Positions 1-9,002 are shown, counted from the stretch's first letter. The stretch: 64,000 nucleotides of DNA from Demequina zhanjiangensis (GCF_030418315.1 NZ_JAUHPV010000004.1:124001-188000), one strand, 5' to 3'. The notes: generated by a model not told the origin, from the sequence alone. Numbers and translations are program-made.

Positions 1-916
1 CCCGTCGTCCGCGTCCTTCGGCCGCACCGAGGCCACGTCGGAGCATCGCGAGAGCATCTACCTGGGCTATCGCTACTTCGACAAGGTCGGCATGGAGGTG
101 CGCTACCCGTTCGGGCACGGCCTGTCCTACACGGCCTTCGCCTACTCGGACCTCCGAGTCGACCGAGACGGCGTCCGCGTGACGGTCACCAACACAGGCG
201 AGCGCGCAGGCGTCGAGACCGTGCAGGTCTACGTCGAGGCCCCCGACGCGGGGCTTGGTCAGTTCCGTGCTCCGCGCGAGCTTCGTGGCTTCGCCAAGGT
301 CGCGCTCGACGTGGGGGAGAGCGCCGAGGTTGAGATCGCCTTCGCGGACCACGCCTTCGAGGTCTTCGACGTCGAGTCCTCCGACTGGAGGGCCGTGGGC
401 GGCGAGTACACGGTCCACGTCGGCGCGTCGTCGCGCGACCTTCGACTGAGCGAGGCGCTCGTCGTGACCGGCGCCCCGATGCCGACGGTCAGCGTCGACG
501 TGCTGCCTCACTACATCGTGGGGACGGTCGAGCACGTGGACGCCACCGAGTTCGAGGCGCTGCTCGGGCGCCCGCTGCCGCCGAGTGACTGGCCCACCGG
601 TGTGCCGCTCACGAGGGACGACATCATCGCCCAGACGCAGGGGCGCGGAGGCTTCGCGGGCTTCCTCCACTGGGTCATCACGGCCGCGGGCAAGGTGCTG
701 ATGCGCCTGCGCATGCCGCTCGCCGCCAACAACACGAACTTCGCGCTCGACATGCCCTTCAGGTCTGTCGCGCGCCTGAGCGGGGGAGCGGCCGACGACG
801 ACATGGTCGACGGCCTCCTGCTCATGGTCAACGGACAGTTCTGGCGCGGCCTGCGCCGGACCGCGACCGCATGGCGCGCGCTGCGCCGACGCACGCGCGC
901 TGCACACCGCCGCTGA
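1..916 (+). CDS. Glycoside hydrolase family 3 beta-glycosidase, C-terminal part (5' truncated by window)
   Basis: The frame is open from base 2, so the gene begins upstream of the window. The visible part opens with the end of the GH3 alpha/beta sandwich domain (ESIYLGYRYFDKVG) and the strongly conserved junction VRYPFGHGLSYT. A fibronectin-III-like domain follows (about the next 120 residues, with VTNTGERAGVETVQVYV). The last 140 residues are an extension (PPSDWPTGVPLTRDDI, then MPFRSVARLSGG) that I recall from some actinobacterial and bifidobacterial GH3 enzymes. The family removes terminal beta-linked sugars from oligosaccharides. The catalytic Asp lies outside the window, so substrate cannot be judged. 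It lies 30 bp upstream of a second GH3 gene and probably shares its transcript. Confidence 0.9.
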   Translation, partial: PSSASFGRTEATSEHRESIYLGYRYFDKVGMEVRYPFGHGLSYTAFAYSDLRVDRDGVRVTVTNTGERAGVETVQVYVEAPDAGLGQFRAPRELRGFAKVALDVGESAEVEIAFADHAFEVFDVESSDWRAVGGEYTVHVGASSRDLRLSEALVVTGAPMPTVSVDVLPHYIVGTVEHVDATEFEALLGRPLPPSDWPTGVPLTRDDIIAQTQGRGGFAGFLHWVITAAGKVLMRLRMPLAANNTNFALDMPFRSVARLSGGAADDDMVDGLLLMVNGQFWRGLRRTATAWRALRRRTRAAHRR

Positions 917-946
917 ACGCGGCCCCACCGAGAAGCCGAGAGGAAC

Positions 947-3688
947 ATGGCTACCCGTAGAGAGATCAAGAGGGACGCGGTCGCACGCGTCCAGGCGGAC
1001 CGCGCAGCGACGCGCGAGCGCCGTACCCAGCTGAAGGCGATGACGCCTGAGGAGCGCAAGGCTGCGAAGGCGCAGGACGCCCGCGACGCACGCGAGGCGA
1101 AGGCCTCCGCGAAGGCTGAGCGCAAGGCCGCCCGTGCGGGCATGAACCGCAAGGAGCGGCGCGAGGACTCGCGTCGCGCGCGCATCACCCGAAAGGTCGC
1201 GCACCGCCGCAGGCGTGCGATCGGATGGGGCGTGGCCGGAGTGGCGGTCGTCGGCATCGGCGCGCTCGCGGCGCCGTACGTCGGCGGGCTGGCTCGCGTC
1301 GCGTCGCTCGAGTTCGCCGACGGCACCGTCGAGGCGCTCCAGGCACGCGAGGACGCGCTCGTCGTCGCTGAGAACGTGTCGGACGAGGGCATGGTGCTGC
1401 TGAAGAACGAGGGCGACGTCCTCCCGCTCGCAGGCGACCGTGTCAACGTCTTCTCGTTCGCGTCGTTCAACCTCCTGCTGGGCGGCGGCGGCTCGGGCGG
1501 CTCGACCGTCGCGGGAGCGCCCACGCTGTACGAGGCGCTCGAGGCGCAGGGCGTCGCCTACAACGAGGACCTCTACGCGACCATGGAGGACGCGGGTGCG
1601 GCGCACAGCGAGGGCGCCTCGAACGCCTTCGTCCAGATGGCGCAGCTCGCGATGGGCGGAGGCTCCTCGGAGCCCGCGCCCGACTACCTCACGGACGACG
1701 TCATGGCGCAGGCGGCGGACTACTCCGACACCGCGATCGTGGTGTTCGGTGTGAGCGGCGGCGAGGGCACCGACCTCACGCAGGAGCAGCTTCAGCTGTC
1801 CGACGAGCAGGTCGCGCTGCTCGACGCCGTGACCGCGCACCAGGATGACGTGATCGTCGTCATCAACGCGGGCAACCAGATGGAGCTCGGCTTCCTGGAC
1901 GACTACCCGCAGATCAAGGCCGCCGTCTGGATGGGCACGCCCGGCCCGCAGGGCGCGGTCTCGCTTGCGAAGATCCTCACCGGAGAGGTGAACCCGTCGG
2001 GCCGCCTCACCGACACGTACGCGTATGACGTGACGTCGGCGCCGGCGACTGAGAACCTCGGAAGCCACCGCTACACGAACACGAACCGCGCCTTCCTCGA
2101 CTACGAGGAGGGGATCTACGTCGGATACCGCTACTACGAGACGCGCTACGAGGGCGATGAGGCGGGCTATGAGGCCGCTGTCCAGTTCCCGTTCGGGTAT
2201 GGGCTCAGCTACACCGACTTCGAGTGGGCGGCCTCCGAGCCTGTCATCGCCGACGGCGAGGTCACGGTCGACGTGTCCGTCACCAACGTCGGCGACGCCG
2301 CGGGCAAGGACGTGGTGCAGGTCTACTTCTCGGCGCCCTACCTCGACGGCGGCGTGGAGAAGTCATCGATCGAGCTCGCGGGCTACGCGAAGACCGACCT
2401 GCTCGCCCCGGGAGACGAGGAGACCGTCACCGTCTCGTTCGGCGTGCAGGACATGGCGTCGTGGGACACCGGTCAGGGCGCGTACGTGCTCGACGCGGGC
2501 GCCTACGAGATCAGCGCGTCCACGGACGTGCACACGCCGATCGCCAGCTTCACGCACGACGTGGGCGAGTCGGTGGTCTACACGGCCGACGCCGACACCG
2601 GCTACGACTACGCACGCCTGTTCGAGTTCGCCGAGGGAGACCTCGAGTTCCTGTCGCGCGCGGACTGGGAGGGCACCTACCCGGCCGGTCCCGACGGTAC
2701 CGAGACCGCATCCGACGAGGCGCTCGCGCTCATGGATCCCGAGCTCGTCCCTGCCGATGGCGACGCCCCGACCTACGGAGCCGACAACGGCCTGACGCTC
2801 GCCGACATGGTCGGCCTCGACTACGACGACCCGCAGTGGGACGCCTTCCTCGACCAGCTGACCGTGGAGGAGCAGATCCACCTGTTCTCCTACGGTGCGT
2901 ACAAGACCTACGAGGTGGATCGCCTCGGCATCCCGTCGATGGTCATGCTCGACAGCCCCGCAGGACTGAACTCCCTGTTCGCCTCGCTCGAGGCGGCCGC
3001 GTACCCGTCGGAGATCGTGATCGCCTCCACGTGGAACGACGCTCTCGCCTACGAGGTCGGCGCCGCGATCGGACACGAGGCCGACCTGTACGGCGTGGAC
3101 GTCTGGTACGCGCCCGGCATGAACCTGCACCGGACCGCGATGGGCGGCCGCGACTTCGAGTACTTCTCGGAGGACCCGCTGATCTCGGGCATGATGGCCG
3201 CCGGCATGGTCTCGGGCGCGCAGGACCAGGGCGTGCTCACCACCATCAAGCACTTCGTGCTGAACGACCAGGAGGTCAACGCACGCTCCGGCATCAACGT
3301 GTCGCTCTCCGAGCAGGCGTTGCGTGAGCTCTACCTGCAGCCCTTCGAGGTCGCGGTCAAGGAGTCCGCTCCCACCGGCGCGATGTCCTCCTTCATCAAC
3401 CTGGGCGGCAAGTGGGCCGGCGGCAGCGACGAGCTTCTGCAGGAGGTCCTGCGTGGCGAGTGGGGCTTCGAGGGCTTCGTCACCACCGACGCTGTGCTCG
3501 GCGGATGGATGGACCCGGTTCAGGCGGCGCTGCATGGCAACGACCTGATGCTCGCAGTGTTCCCGTCCGCGACCGTCGCCTCGATGTCCGAGGCGATCGA
3601 GGAGGACCCGGTGGGCCTGGGTCACGCGCTGCGTGACCGCGTCCATGCAGTCCTCTACTCCGTGGCCCTCACGGACCGCGTGAGCTGA
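947..3688 (+). CDS. Domain-permuted, membrane-anchored GH3 beta-glycosidase
   Basis: A 913-residue GH3 enzyme with domains in reversed order. Residues 1-85 are a Lys/Arg/Ala-rich, probably helical cytoplasmic segment. Residues about 88-108 form one membrane helix (GWGVAGVAVVGIGALAAPYV), which suggests a type II anchor with the catalytic part outside. The alpha/beta-sandwich domain comes next (EGMVLLKNEGDVLPL, then VQFPFGYGLSYT), followed by an Fn3-like domain (about 430-530). The catalytic TIM-barrel-like domain comes last (about 620-913), with KHFVLNDQE and the nucleophile motif GFVTTDAVLGGW, whose Asp is the predicted nucleophile. In standard GH3 enzymes the barrel is first. The start ATG has a GAGAGGA ribosome site. 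Permuted GH3 enzymes exist (for example in Ruminococcus), so the fold should be active; substrate unknown. Confidence 0.9.
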   Translation: MATRREIKRDAVARVQADRAATRERRTQLKAMTPEERKAAKAQDARDAREAKASAKAERKAARAGMNRKERREDSRRARITRKVAHRRRRAIGWGVAGVAVVGIGALAAPYVGGLARVASLEFADGTVEALQAREDALVVAENVSDEGMVLLKNEGDVLPLAGDRVNVFSFASFNLLLGGGGSGGSTVAGAPTLYEALEAQGVAYNEDLYATMEDAGAAHSEGASNAFVQMAQLAMGGGSSEPAPDYLTDDVMAQAADYSDTAIVVFGVSGGEGTDLTQEQLQLSDEQVALLDAVTAHQDDVIVVINAGNQMELGFLDDYPQIKAAVWMGTPGPQGAVSLAKILTGEVNPSGRLTDTYAYDVTSAPATENLGSHRYTNTNRAFLDYEEGIYVGYRYYETRYEGDEAGYEAAVQFPFGYGLSYTDFEWAASEPVIADGEVTVDVSVTNVGDAAGKDVVQVYFSAPYLDGGVEKSSIELAGYAKTDLLAPGDEETVTVSFGVQDMASWDTGQGAYVLDAGAYEISASTDVHTPIASFTHDVGESVVYTADADTGYDYARLFEFAEGDLEFLSRADWEGTYPAGPDGTETASDEALALMDPELVPADGDAPTYGADNGLTLADMVGLDYDDPQWDAFLDQLTVEEQIHLFSYGAYKTYEVDRLGIPSMVMLDSPAGLNSLFASLEAAAYPSEIVIASTWNDALAYEVGAAIGHEADLYGVDVWYAPGMNLHRTAMGGRDFEYFSEDPLISGMMAAGMVSGAQDQGVLTTIKHFVLNDQEVNARSGINVSLSEQALRELYLQPFEVAVKESAPTGAMSSFINLGGKWAGGSDELLQEVLRGEWGFEGFVTTDAVLGGWMDPVQAALHGNDLMLAVFPSATVASMSEAIEEDPVGLGHALRDRVHAVLYSVALTDRVS

Positions 3689-3692
3689 TCGT

Positions 3693-3731
3693 GCGGGATG
3701 GACGGCCCGCCCCCGGGACCGTCCATCCCGC
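3693..3731 (+). terminator. Rho-independent-like terminator after the GH3 pair
   Basis: A perfect 13-bp stem (GCGGGATGGACGG paired with CCGTCCATCCCGC) closes a 13-nt loop just after the stop codon of the permuted GH3 gene. There is only a weak T-rich tail (CGTTCTGTG), as is usual in high-GC actinobacteria. Confidence 0.7.
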
Positions 3732-3829
3732 CGTTCTGTGGGCGCCACGGCGCCCACGCCGCATGACCCTCGCACCGCCTGCTGGCAGCCGACGCGGGGC
3801 ACACCGCACACCCCCACCAAGGAAGATCA

Positions 3830-4600
3830 ATGGCGACCTCCTCTGTACCCGCGCACGCCGGCACCCGCCGCAGCGTCCGCCCGCGTCTCGCGCTCTGGCT
3901 CGGTCTGGCCGGGCTCACCTTCTATGTCACGCTCGGCGCCGTGATGGCGGCGACGCTGGACCACCCCTTCACGCAGCCGATGGACGACGCGTGGCGAAGC
4001 CTCGTGGGCGCCGGCACCCTTGAAGAGGCGTCCGGCCCGCTGCCGATGTTCTTCCAGCACTTCGGAGAGCTGGCCGGCGCCGTGGTGTACGCGCTGGTCG
4101 TCCCGATCGTGCTCTTCTCGATCCGCCGCTGGCGCACCGGGCTGTTCTGGCTCGCGACCATGCTGTTCGCGAACGGGCTGGTCTCGCAGGCAGGCAAGCA
4201 TCTGGTGGACCGTGAGCGCCCCGCGGCCGACGAGGCCGCCGGGCTGGTCGGTCCGCTCTTCGCCACCGACCACGGTTCCTTCCCTTCGGGCCATTCCGTG
4301 ACGATGGGAGCCTTCGTCGTGGCAGTCGCGGCGCTGCTTCCCGCGCTGTACCGCCGATGGTGGTGGATCGCCGGAGCGGTGCTCGCCGTCGGCATGATCT
4401 GGCAGCGCACGTTGATCAACGCGCACTGGCTGTCGGACACGATCGCCGGGATCGTCGCCGGCGCCTCCGCTGCGGCCCTGCTCTGGTGGGCCTTCGCGCC
4501 GCTGCTCGACCGCGACAGGGGGAGGGCGGTCCGGCATCGGGCCTCCAGGTCGGAGCCGCGTCAGGGCGCGTCCGAGCCTGCGGAGAGCACGGCCTCCTAG
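3830..4600 (+). CDS. PAP2-family membrane phosphatase
   Basis: A 256-residue polytopic protein with the three PAP2 phosphatase signatures: KHLVDRERP (KX6RP), PSGHS, and a late HWLSDTIAG that supplies the second catalytic His. About five or six hydrophobic helices surround them. Members dephosphorylate lipid phosphates such as undecaprenyl pyrophosphate, phosphatidic acid or PGP; the sequence does not tell which. The ATG is preceded by AAGGAAG. It is convergent with the TetR gene that follows, 9 bp away, with no clear hairpin between them. Confidence 0.88.
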   Translation: MATSSVPAHAGTRRSVRPRLALWLGLAGLTFYVTLGAVMAATLDHPFTQPMDDAWRSLVGAGTLEEASGPLPMFFQHFGELAGAVVYALVVPIVLFSIRRWRTGLFWLATMLFANGLVSQAGKHLVDRERPAADEAAGLVGPLFATDHGSFPSGHSVTMGAFVVAVAALLPALYRRWWWIAGAVLAVGMIWQRTLINAHWLSDTIAGIVAGASAAALLWWAFAPLLDRDRGRAVRHRASRSEPRQGASEPAESTAS

Positions 4601-4609
4601 AGAGTGCGG

Positions 4610-5311
4610 CTAGTGGCCGGCCCATCCGTCGTCACCCGGCGCGTCGTCGGGTGAGGCGGGTGTCGCCGTCCGAGGCGCGGGACGCGCGGGTGTGCTCAGC
4701 TCGAGCGCTTGCCGCAGGGTCAGCTCCAGGACCCACAGCACGTCGAGCCTGCCCGGGTTCAGATCGCCGTAGACGAGGAGCCCTTCCCAGGTGGCGATCA
4801 CCGTCGAGGCCCTCTCCTCGGGCGTGAGCGGGTCCGCGGTGCTTCCGAGCGCCTCGCGCTGCGACTGGATGCTCTTGGCGATGATCCCGTGGAAGATCGA
4901 TTGCCTTTGACGAAGGATGTCCTGCGCGGGATGTCGCAGCGCGCTCGCCTCGGCCTTGAGGAGCGCCGTGAGCCGCACGTAGCCGGGTGTCGTCGCGTGG
5001 CGGCGCGCCGTGCCCATCAGCGCGCCGACGAGCTCCTCGGCAGACATGGTGTCGAACACCGCGATCCTGTCAGTGAGGGCGCCGTAGCCTCCTGGTGCCC
5101 CGCGAGTGTCGTGCCATTCGAGCAGGGCGAGCAGGACGGACATGCGGTCGCCGAAGTGCTGTCTCAGCAGCGCAGGGTCGACCTGGGTCTCGTGCGCGAT
5201 CGCCTCCAGCGTCTCGCCGTAGGCGCCGGTGCCCGACAGGGCGCGTGCGAGGTGGTCGACGAGCGCCGCGCGGTCTGTCGCCTCGTCGTGTGATGCGGGA
5301 CGCTCTGTCAT
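4610..5311 (-). CDS. TetR-like transcriptional regulator (tandem paralogue A)
   Basis: A 233-residue one-component regulator. The N-terminal 65 residues carry a TetR-type helix-turn-helix (TLEAIAHETQVDPALLRQHFGD). The rest is the helical effector-binding domain, with conserved TPGYVRL and TWEGLLVY. I place the start at the ATG with AGGAGGA five bases upstream; a longer frame upstream lacks support. It aligns without gaps over most of its length with the next gene (5430-6122), so the two are tandem duplicates. No target gene is divergent from it, so the ligand and regulon are unknown. Confidence 0.82.
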   Translation of the reverse strand: MTERPASHDEATDRAALVDHLARALSGTGAYGETLEAIAHETQVDPALLRQHFGDRMSVLLALLEWHDTRGAPGGYGALTDRIAVFDTMSAEELVGALMGTARRHATTPGYVRLTALLKAEASALRHPAQDILRQRQSIFHGIIAKSIQSQREALGSTADPLTPEERASTVIATWEGLLVYGDLNPGRLDVLWVLELTLRQALELSTPARPAPRTATPASPDDAPGDDGWAGH

Positions 5312-5314
5312 CGG

Positions 5315-5336
5315 ATCCTCCTGCGGCAATCGTGGC
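5315..5336 (-). promoter_or_regulatory. Upstream element shared by the two TetR paralogues (copy A)
   Basis: On the minus strand the sequence TGTGCCACGAT lies just upstream of the ribosome site. An identical 11-mer precedes the second paralogue. CACGAT could serve as a -10 box, or the element could be a common operator site. There is no experimental support. Confidence 0.35.
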
Positions 5337-5429
5337 ACAGCGCACGAGCAGGCGGCACGACCAGCGCCGCGGCCACGGCGCGCGCGGTCGATCTCCCGCC
5401 CTGTGCGGATCGAAGCGGGGCCGGGTCCC

Positions 5430-6122
5430 TCAGGGGGAGTCGGAGTGGACTGCCGGCCGTGCGGTGTGAGGTCCTTCCGCGACTGGCAGCTCCAGCGCGG
5501 AGCGGAGCGTCAGCTCGAGGACCTGCGGGACTTCGAAGTGGTCAGGGTTGAGGGCCTGGTACGCCTGCAGGCCCTCCCAGGTGGCGATGGCCGCGGCTGC
5601 GCGCTGTTCCGGTGTCAGGGGGTCGTCGGCCCGTCCCACCCTTTCGCGCTGGGCGGCGATCGCGTGCGCGAGGATTCCCCGCAACAGCTCGTGCCGCTGC
5701 TTCAGCATGTCGCGGGCGGGATGGCGCGGGGCGCAGGACTCTGCTGTGAGGATCGAGATCAGGTGGACGTAGCCGGGAAGCTCCGTGTTGCGCCGTGCGG
5801 TCTCCACGAACTCGGTCACCAGGTCCTCGACGGGCATGTCTTCGAACATGGAGATCTTCGGCGGCAGGTCTTCGTAGCCCTCGGGGACGCCACGCATGTC
5901 GTGCCATTCGAGGAGCGCGACGAGCAGCGTCGCCCTGTCTCCGAAGTGGCGCACGAGCAGAGCGAGGTCGACGTGCGCATCGCGCTCGATCGCCTCAAGG
6001 GTGTCGCCGTAGCCGCCCGTGGCGGCGAACGTGCGCGCCAGGTGCTCCACGAGCTCGGCGCGCGAGGCGCCGTCCTGCCCCGGGGTGCGCGCATCCTCGC
6101 GCGTCCGTGAGGTCTCGGCCAT
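5430..6122 (-). CDS. TetR-like transcriptional regulator (tandem paralogue B)
   Basis: A 230-residue paralogue of the downstream gene, sharing the HTH block (TLEAIERDAHVDLALLVRHF), the segment LLVALLEWHD and the C-terminal IATWEGLQAY and VLELTLRSALEL. The ATG at 6122 sits 6 nt after GAGAGGGG; an in-frame GTG at 6128 is too close to that site. The gene follows the MMPL exporter on the same strand but is separated from it by a strong terminator, so it has its own promoter. It could control paralogue A as well. Ligand unknown. Confidence 0.82.
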   Translation of the reverse strand: MAETSRTREDARTPGQDGASRAELVEHLARTFAATGGYGDTLEAIERDAHVDLALLVRHFGDRATLLVALLEWHDMRGVPEGYEDLPPKISMFEDMPVEDLVTEFVETARRNTELPGYVHLISILTAESCAPRHPARDMLKQRHELLRGILAHAIAAQRERVGRADDPLTPEQRAAAAIATWEGLQAYQALNPDHFEVPQVLELTLRSALELPVAEGPHTARPAVHSDSP

Positions 6123-6139
6123 CGGCACCCCCTCTCACG

Positions 6140-6160
6140 CGTATCGTGGCACAGTTTGCG
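6140..6160 (-). promoter_or_regulatory. Upstream element shared by the two TetR paralogues (copy B)
   Basis: Second copy of the minus-strand 11-mer TGTGCCACGAT, 18-28 nt upstream of the paralogue B start. It marks either a duplicated promoter or a common operator. Confidence 0.35.
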
Positions 6161-6172
6161 CTCGTAGACAGG

Positions 6173-6213
6173 AAGAAGGGCCGCGATCCCGGGTGGGGAT
6201 CGCGGCCCTTCTT
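6173..6213 (-). terminator. Strong terminator between the MMPL exporter and TetR paralogue B
   Basis: A perfect 18-bp inverted repeat (AAGAAGGGCCGCGATCCC and its complement) with a 5-nt loop. The minus-strand copy ends in CTTCTT. It lies 14 bp after the exporter stop codon and separates the two minus-strand units. Confidence 0.8.
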
Positions 6214-6226
6214 GGTCAGGAGTCGG

Positions 6227-8866
6227 TCAGGCCGACGGCTTTCCGGAGGCCTCTGCAGGCTCCGCCGTGGTGTGCTCCTCGTCGTCGTACTGGTGCGGCA
6301 CGGGGTGGCTGCGCTCGAGTGCAGCGCCTTCCACGTCGACGTTCGGGAGGATCCGGTCGAGCCACGCGGGCAGCCACCAGGCCTTCTCGCCGGCCAGGTG
6401 CATGAGTGCCGGGACGATCAGCATGCGCACCACGAACGCGTCTGCGAGGACGCCCACGGCGAGGCCGAAGCCCATCGGGCGGATCATCGCGATGTGGCTG
6501 AAGATGAAGCCTCCGAAGACGGACATCATGATGATCGCCGCGGCGGTGACGACCGCGCGACCGTGGCGTCGGCCCGCGACCACAGCGCGTCGGGCGTCCA
6601 GGCCGTGCACATACGACTCGCGCATGCCGGAGGCGAGGAACAGCTGGTAGTCCATCGCCAGGCCGAACAGGATGCCCGTGAGGATGATCGGCAGGAAGTT
6701 CAGCACGGGGCCCGGGTCGTGGACGCCGAAGATGCTGCTGAGCCAACCCCACTGGTAGACGGCCGTGACCGCGCCGAACGCGGCGAACAGCGAGAGCACG
6801 AAGCCGAGAGTCGCCATGAGCGGCACCAGGATTGAGCGGAACACGACGATCAGGATGACGAGCGAGAGACCGACGACCACGACCAGGTAGATCGGCAGCG
6901 CGTCGGCGAGCTTCTCGGAGATGTCGATGTTGCCGCTGGCCTCGCCCGCGACCCCCAGGACCGTGCCGTCGTCGAGCGGCGACAGGGCTCGAAGCTCGTG
7001 GACCAGGTCCTCGGTGGACTGGCTGGACGGCCCCTCGGCGGGGATCACCTGGAACGCGAGGAAGGAGTTGTCCGCGGAGGTGCCCGCGGGGCTGACCGCG
7101 ACGACGTCCTCGTTCTCCATCAGCGTGTCGGTGATCTCCACCTGCGTGGCCAGAAGCTCGTCGTCAGAGACGGCGTCCGGAAGGTCCGCAGTCACGAGCA
7201 GGGTGCCGTTGAGCCCCTCGCCGAACTTCTCGTCCGTGATCTTGTACGCCTGGTACTGCGTGGAGTCGGTGGGCTCCTGCGTGCCGTCGGGCAGGCCGAG
7301 ACGCATCGACAGCGCCGGGATGGCGATGACGAGCAGGATCGCGGCGGCGCCCACGGCGCCGAGGATCGCGCGGCCCGTCCGCATCGGCTCGACGGGCTTC
7401 TCGTGGTGCTCGGGCGCACCGATCGTGGCACGCGCCTTCTTGCTCAGCGCGCGCGGGCCGAGCAGGCCGAGGAGCGCGGGCGTGAGCGACACGGCGACAG
7501 CGACGGCGATCGCCACGGAGAACGCGCCGACGGAGCCCATGATCCCGAGGAACGGGATGCCGGTGATGTTGAGCGCGAGCAGCGCGATCAGCACGGTGGT
7601 GCCCGCGAAGACGACGGCGTTGCCGGAGGTGCCGTTGGCGAGCCCCACGGACTCGTGGACCTCCATGCCGCGCCTCAGCTGGGTGCGGTGACGGTTGACG
7701 ATGAAGAGCGAGTAGTCGATGCCGACCGCGAGGCCGAGCATCACGCCCAGGATCGGGGTGACGGAGGACATCTCCACCACGTCGGAGAAGGCGAGCGCGG
7801 TGAGCACGCCGACGCCCACGCCGACCACCGAGGTGACGATCGGCAGCAGCGCCGGGAGCAGGGTGCGCATCATGACGATGAGGACCACGAGCGCGAGCAG
7901 GACGCCCACGACCTCGCCGACGCCCATGATGCCCTCGACGGAGGTGGCGATGTCGGCGGAGAAGTAGACGTTCAGGTCGTCCGGCGTCGCGGCGGTGATG
8001 TCGTCCATCACCGCGGTCTTGTCCTCCTGCGCGAGCGTGAAGGCCGACTCGCCGAACTGGACGATGCCGAGCGCGGTGGTGCCGTCCTGCGAGACGGTGC
8101 GGATCTCCGCGGCCGCGTCAGCGAGACGCTGACCGAGCTCGAGCTGCTCGGACTGGGTGGCGAGCTCCTCAGCGTTCGCGTCGATCTGCGCCTGCTGCTC
8201 CTCGATCTGCGCGAGGCCAGCGTCGATCTGCTGCTGCTGCTCGTCGATCTGCGCCTGCTGGGCGTCGAGCTGCGCCTGCTGCTCCTGGAACTGCGCCTCG
8301 GCGAAGGCGTAGGTGCCATCCTCCTGCGCGGCCTGGATCGCGGCGTCGAGCTGCTCCTGACCGGCGTCCAGCTGTGCCTGGCCCTCGTCGAGCTGCGCCT
8401 GGCCGGCCTCGAGCTCGGCGCGCGCGGCGTCGAGCTGCTCCTGACCGGCATCCAGCTGCGCGCGGCCCTCCTCGATCTGTGCGGCGCCGTCGGACAGCTG
8501 CTGGAGCTGCCCCTCAAGCTCCGCCTGCGTGGCGAAGGGGTCGATCACGGCCTCGACGGAGTCGGTGGCCATCGCCGCGTTGAGCGCGTCGGAGATCTCC
8601 GTCTGCTGGGCCTCCGTGATCTCGGCGCCGTCGGCCGACTGGAAGACGACGCGGGCGCTGAGCCCGTCGAGGCCGTCGATCTCCTCGCGGAGCTGGTCGG
8701 TGACCCGCTCCGTCTCGGTGCCCGGGATGGAGAACGAGTCGGTCAGCGAGCCGCCGAAGCCGAGGAAGGCGCCTCCTGCGATGAGCAGGGTGGCGACCCA
8801 TGCGGCGATCACCACGAGGGGGTGCCTCGAGGACGAGTGCCCGAGGCGATAGAGGAAGTTGGCCAC
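6227..8866 (-). CDS. MMPL/RND-family membrane exporter with a coiled-coil extracellular domain
   Basis: An 879-residue transporter. One N-terminal helix (VVIAAWVATLLIAGGAFLG) is followed by a long extracytoplasmic loop and two blocks of about five helices (near 310-480 and 655-820), the usual MMPL layout. The first loop contains roughly 150 residues (about 115-265) of near-repeating Q/E/A-rich helices (for example AQLDAGQEQLDAA), predicted coiled coil. The C-terminus is cytosolic and acidic. The GTG start is preceded by GAAAGG. The divergent TetR gene and an operator palindrome between them suggest inducible export of a hydrophobic or toxic compound or lipid; the substrate is not readable. 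Confidence 0.88.
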   Translation of the reverse strand: MANFLYRLGHSSSRHPLVVIAAWVATLLIAGGAFLGFGGSLTDSFSIPGTETERVTDQLREEIDGLDGLSARVVFQSADGAEITEAQQTEISDALNAAMATDSVEAVIDPFATQAELEGQLQQLSDGAAQIEEGRAQLDAGQEQLDAARAELEAGQAQLDEGQAQLDAGQEQLDAAIQAAQEDGTYAFAEAQFQEQQAQLDAQQAQIDEQQQQIDAGLAQIEEQQAQIDANAEELATQSEQLELGQRLADAAAEIRTVSQDGTTALGIVQFGESAFTLAQEDKTAVMDDITAATPDDLNVYFSADIATSVEGIMGVGEVVGVLLALVVLIVMMRTLLPALLPIVTSVVGVGVGVLTALAFSDVVEMSSVTPILGVMLGLAVGIDYSLFIVNRHRTQLRRGMEVHESVGLANGTSGNAVVFAGTTVLIALLALNITGIPFLGIMGSVGAFSVAIAVAVAVSLTPALLGLLGPRALSKKARATIGAPEHHEKPVEPMRTGRAILGAVGAAAILLVIAIPALSMRLGLPDGTQEPTDSTQYQAYKITDEKFGEGLNGTLLVTADLPDAVSDDELLATQVEITDTLMENEDVVAVSPAGTSADNSFLAFQVIPAEGPSSQSTEDLVHELRALSPLDDGTVLGVAGEASGNIDISEKLADALPIYLVVVVGLSLVILIVVFRSILVPLMATLGFVLSLFAAFGAVTAVYQWGWLSSIFGVHDPGPVLNFLPIILTGILFGLAMDYQLFLASGMRESYVHGLDARRAVVAGRRHGRAVVTAAAIIMMSVFGGFIFSHIAMIRPMGFGLAVGVLADAFVVRMLIVPALMHLAGEKAWWLPAWLDRILPNVDVEGAALERSHPVPHQYDDEEHTTAEPAEASGKPSA

Positions 8867-8942
8867 GTCAAAGCCTTTCGAAGATGTCGAGGGGGACGGA
8901 TGGCGACGATGCCTGAGCCCACTCTAACCCGGCGGGAGAGAG

Positions 8943-8964
8943 ATAACCAACAAACGTTGGATAT
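8943..8964. promoter_or_regulatory. Palindromic operator between the MMPL exporter and its TetR gene
   Basis: An imperfect 22-bp palindrome with core CCAAC-AAAC-GTTGG and flanking ATA/TAT arms. It lies between the divergent starts, as expected for a TetR dimer site that controls both genes. Confidence 0.65.
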
Positions 8965-9002
8965 GTCTCGCATGGTGCGGAGGAACCTGGCACGATAGGC
9001 CC

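Noticed and set aside
4600-4610. Terminator between PAP2 and TetR paralogue A
   Set aside because: No inverted repeat of useful length in the 9-bp gap.
6998-8998. Plus-strand frame opposite the MMPL exporter
   Set aside because: Arg/Asp/Leu-rich shadow; the repeats in it are the antisense of the coiled-coil repeats.
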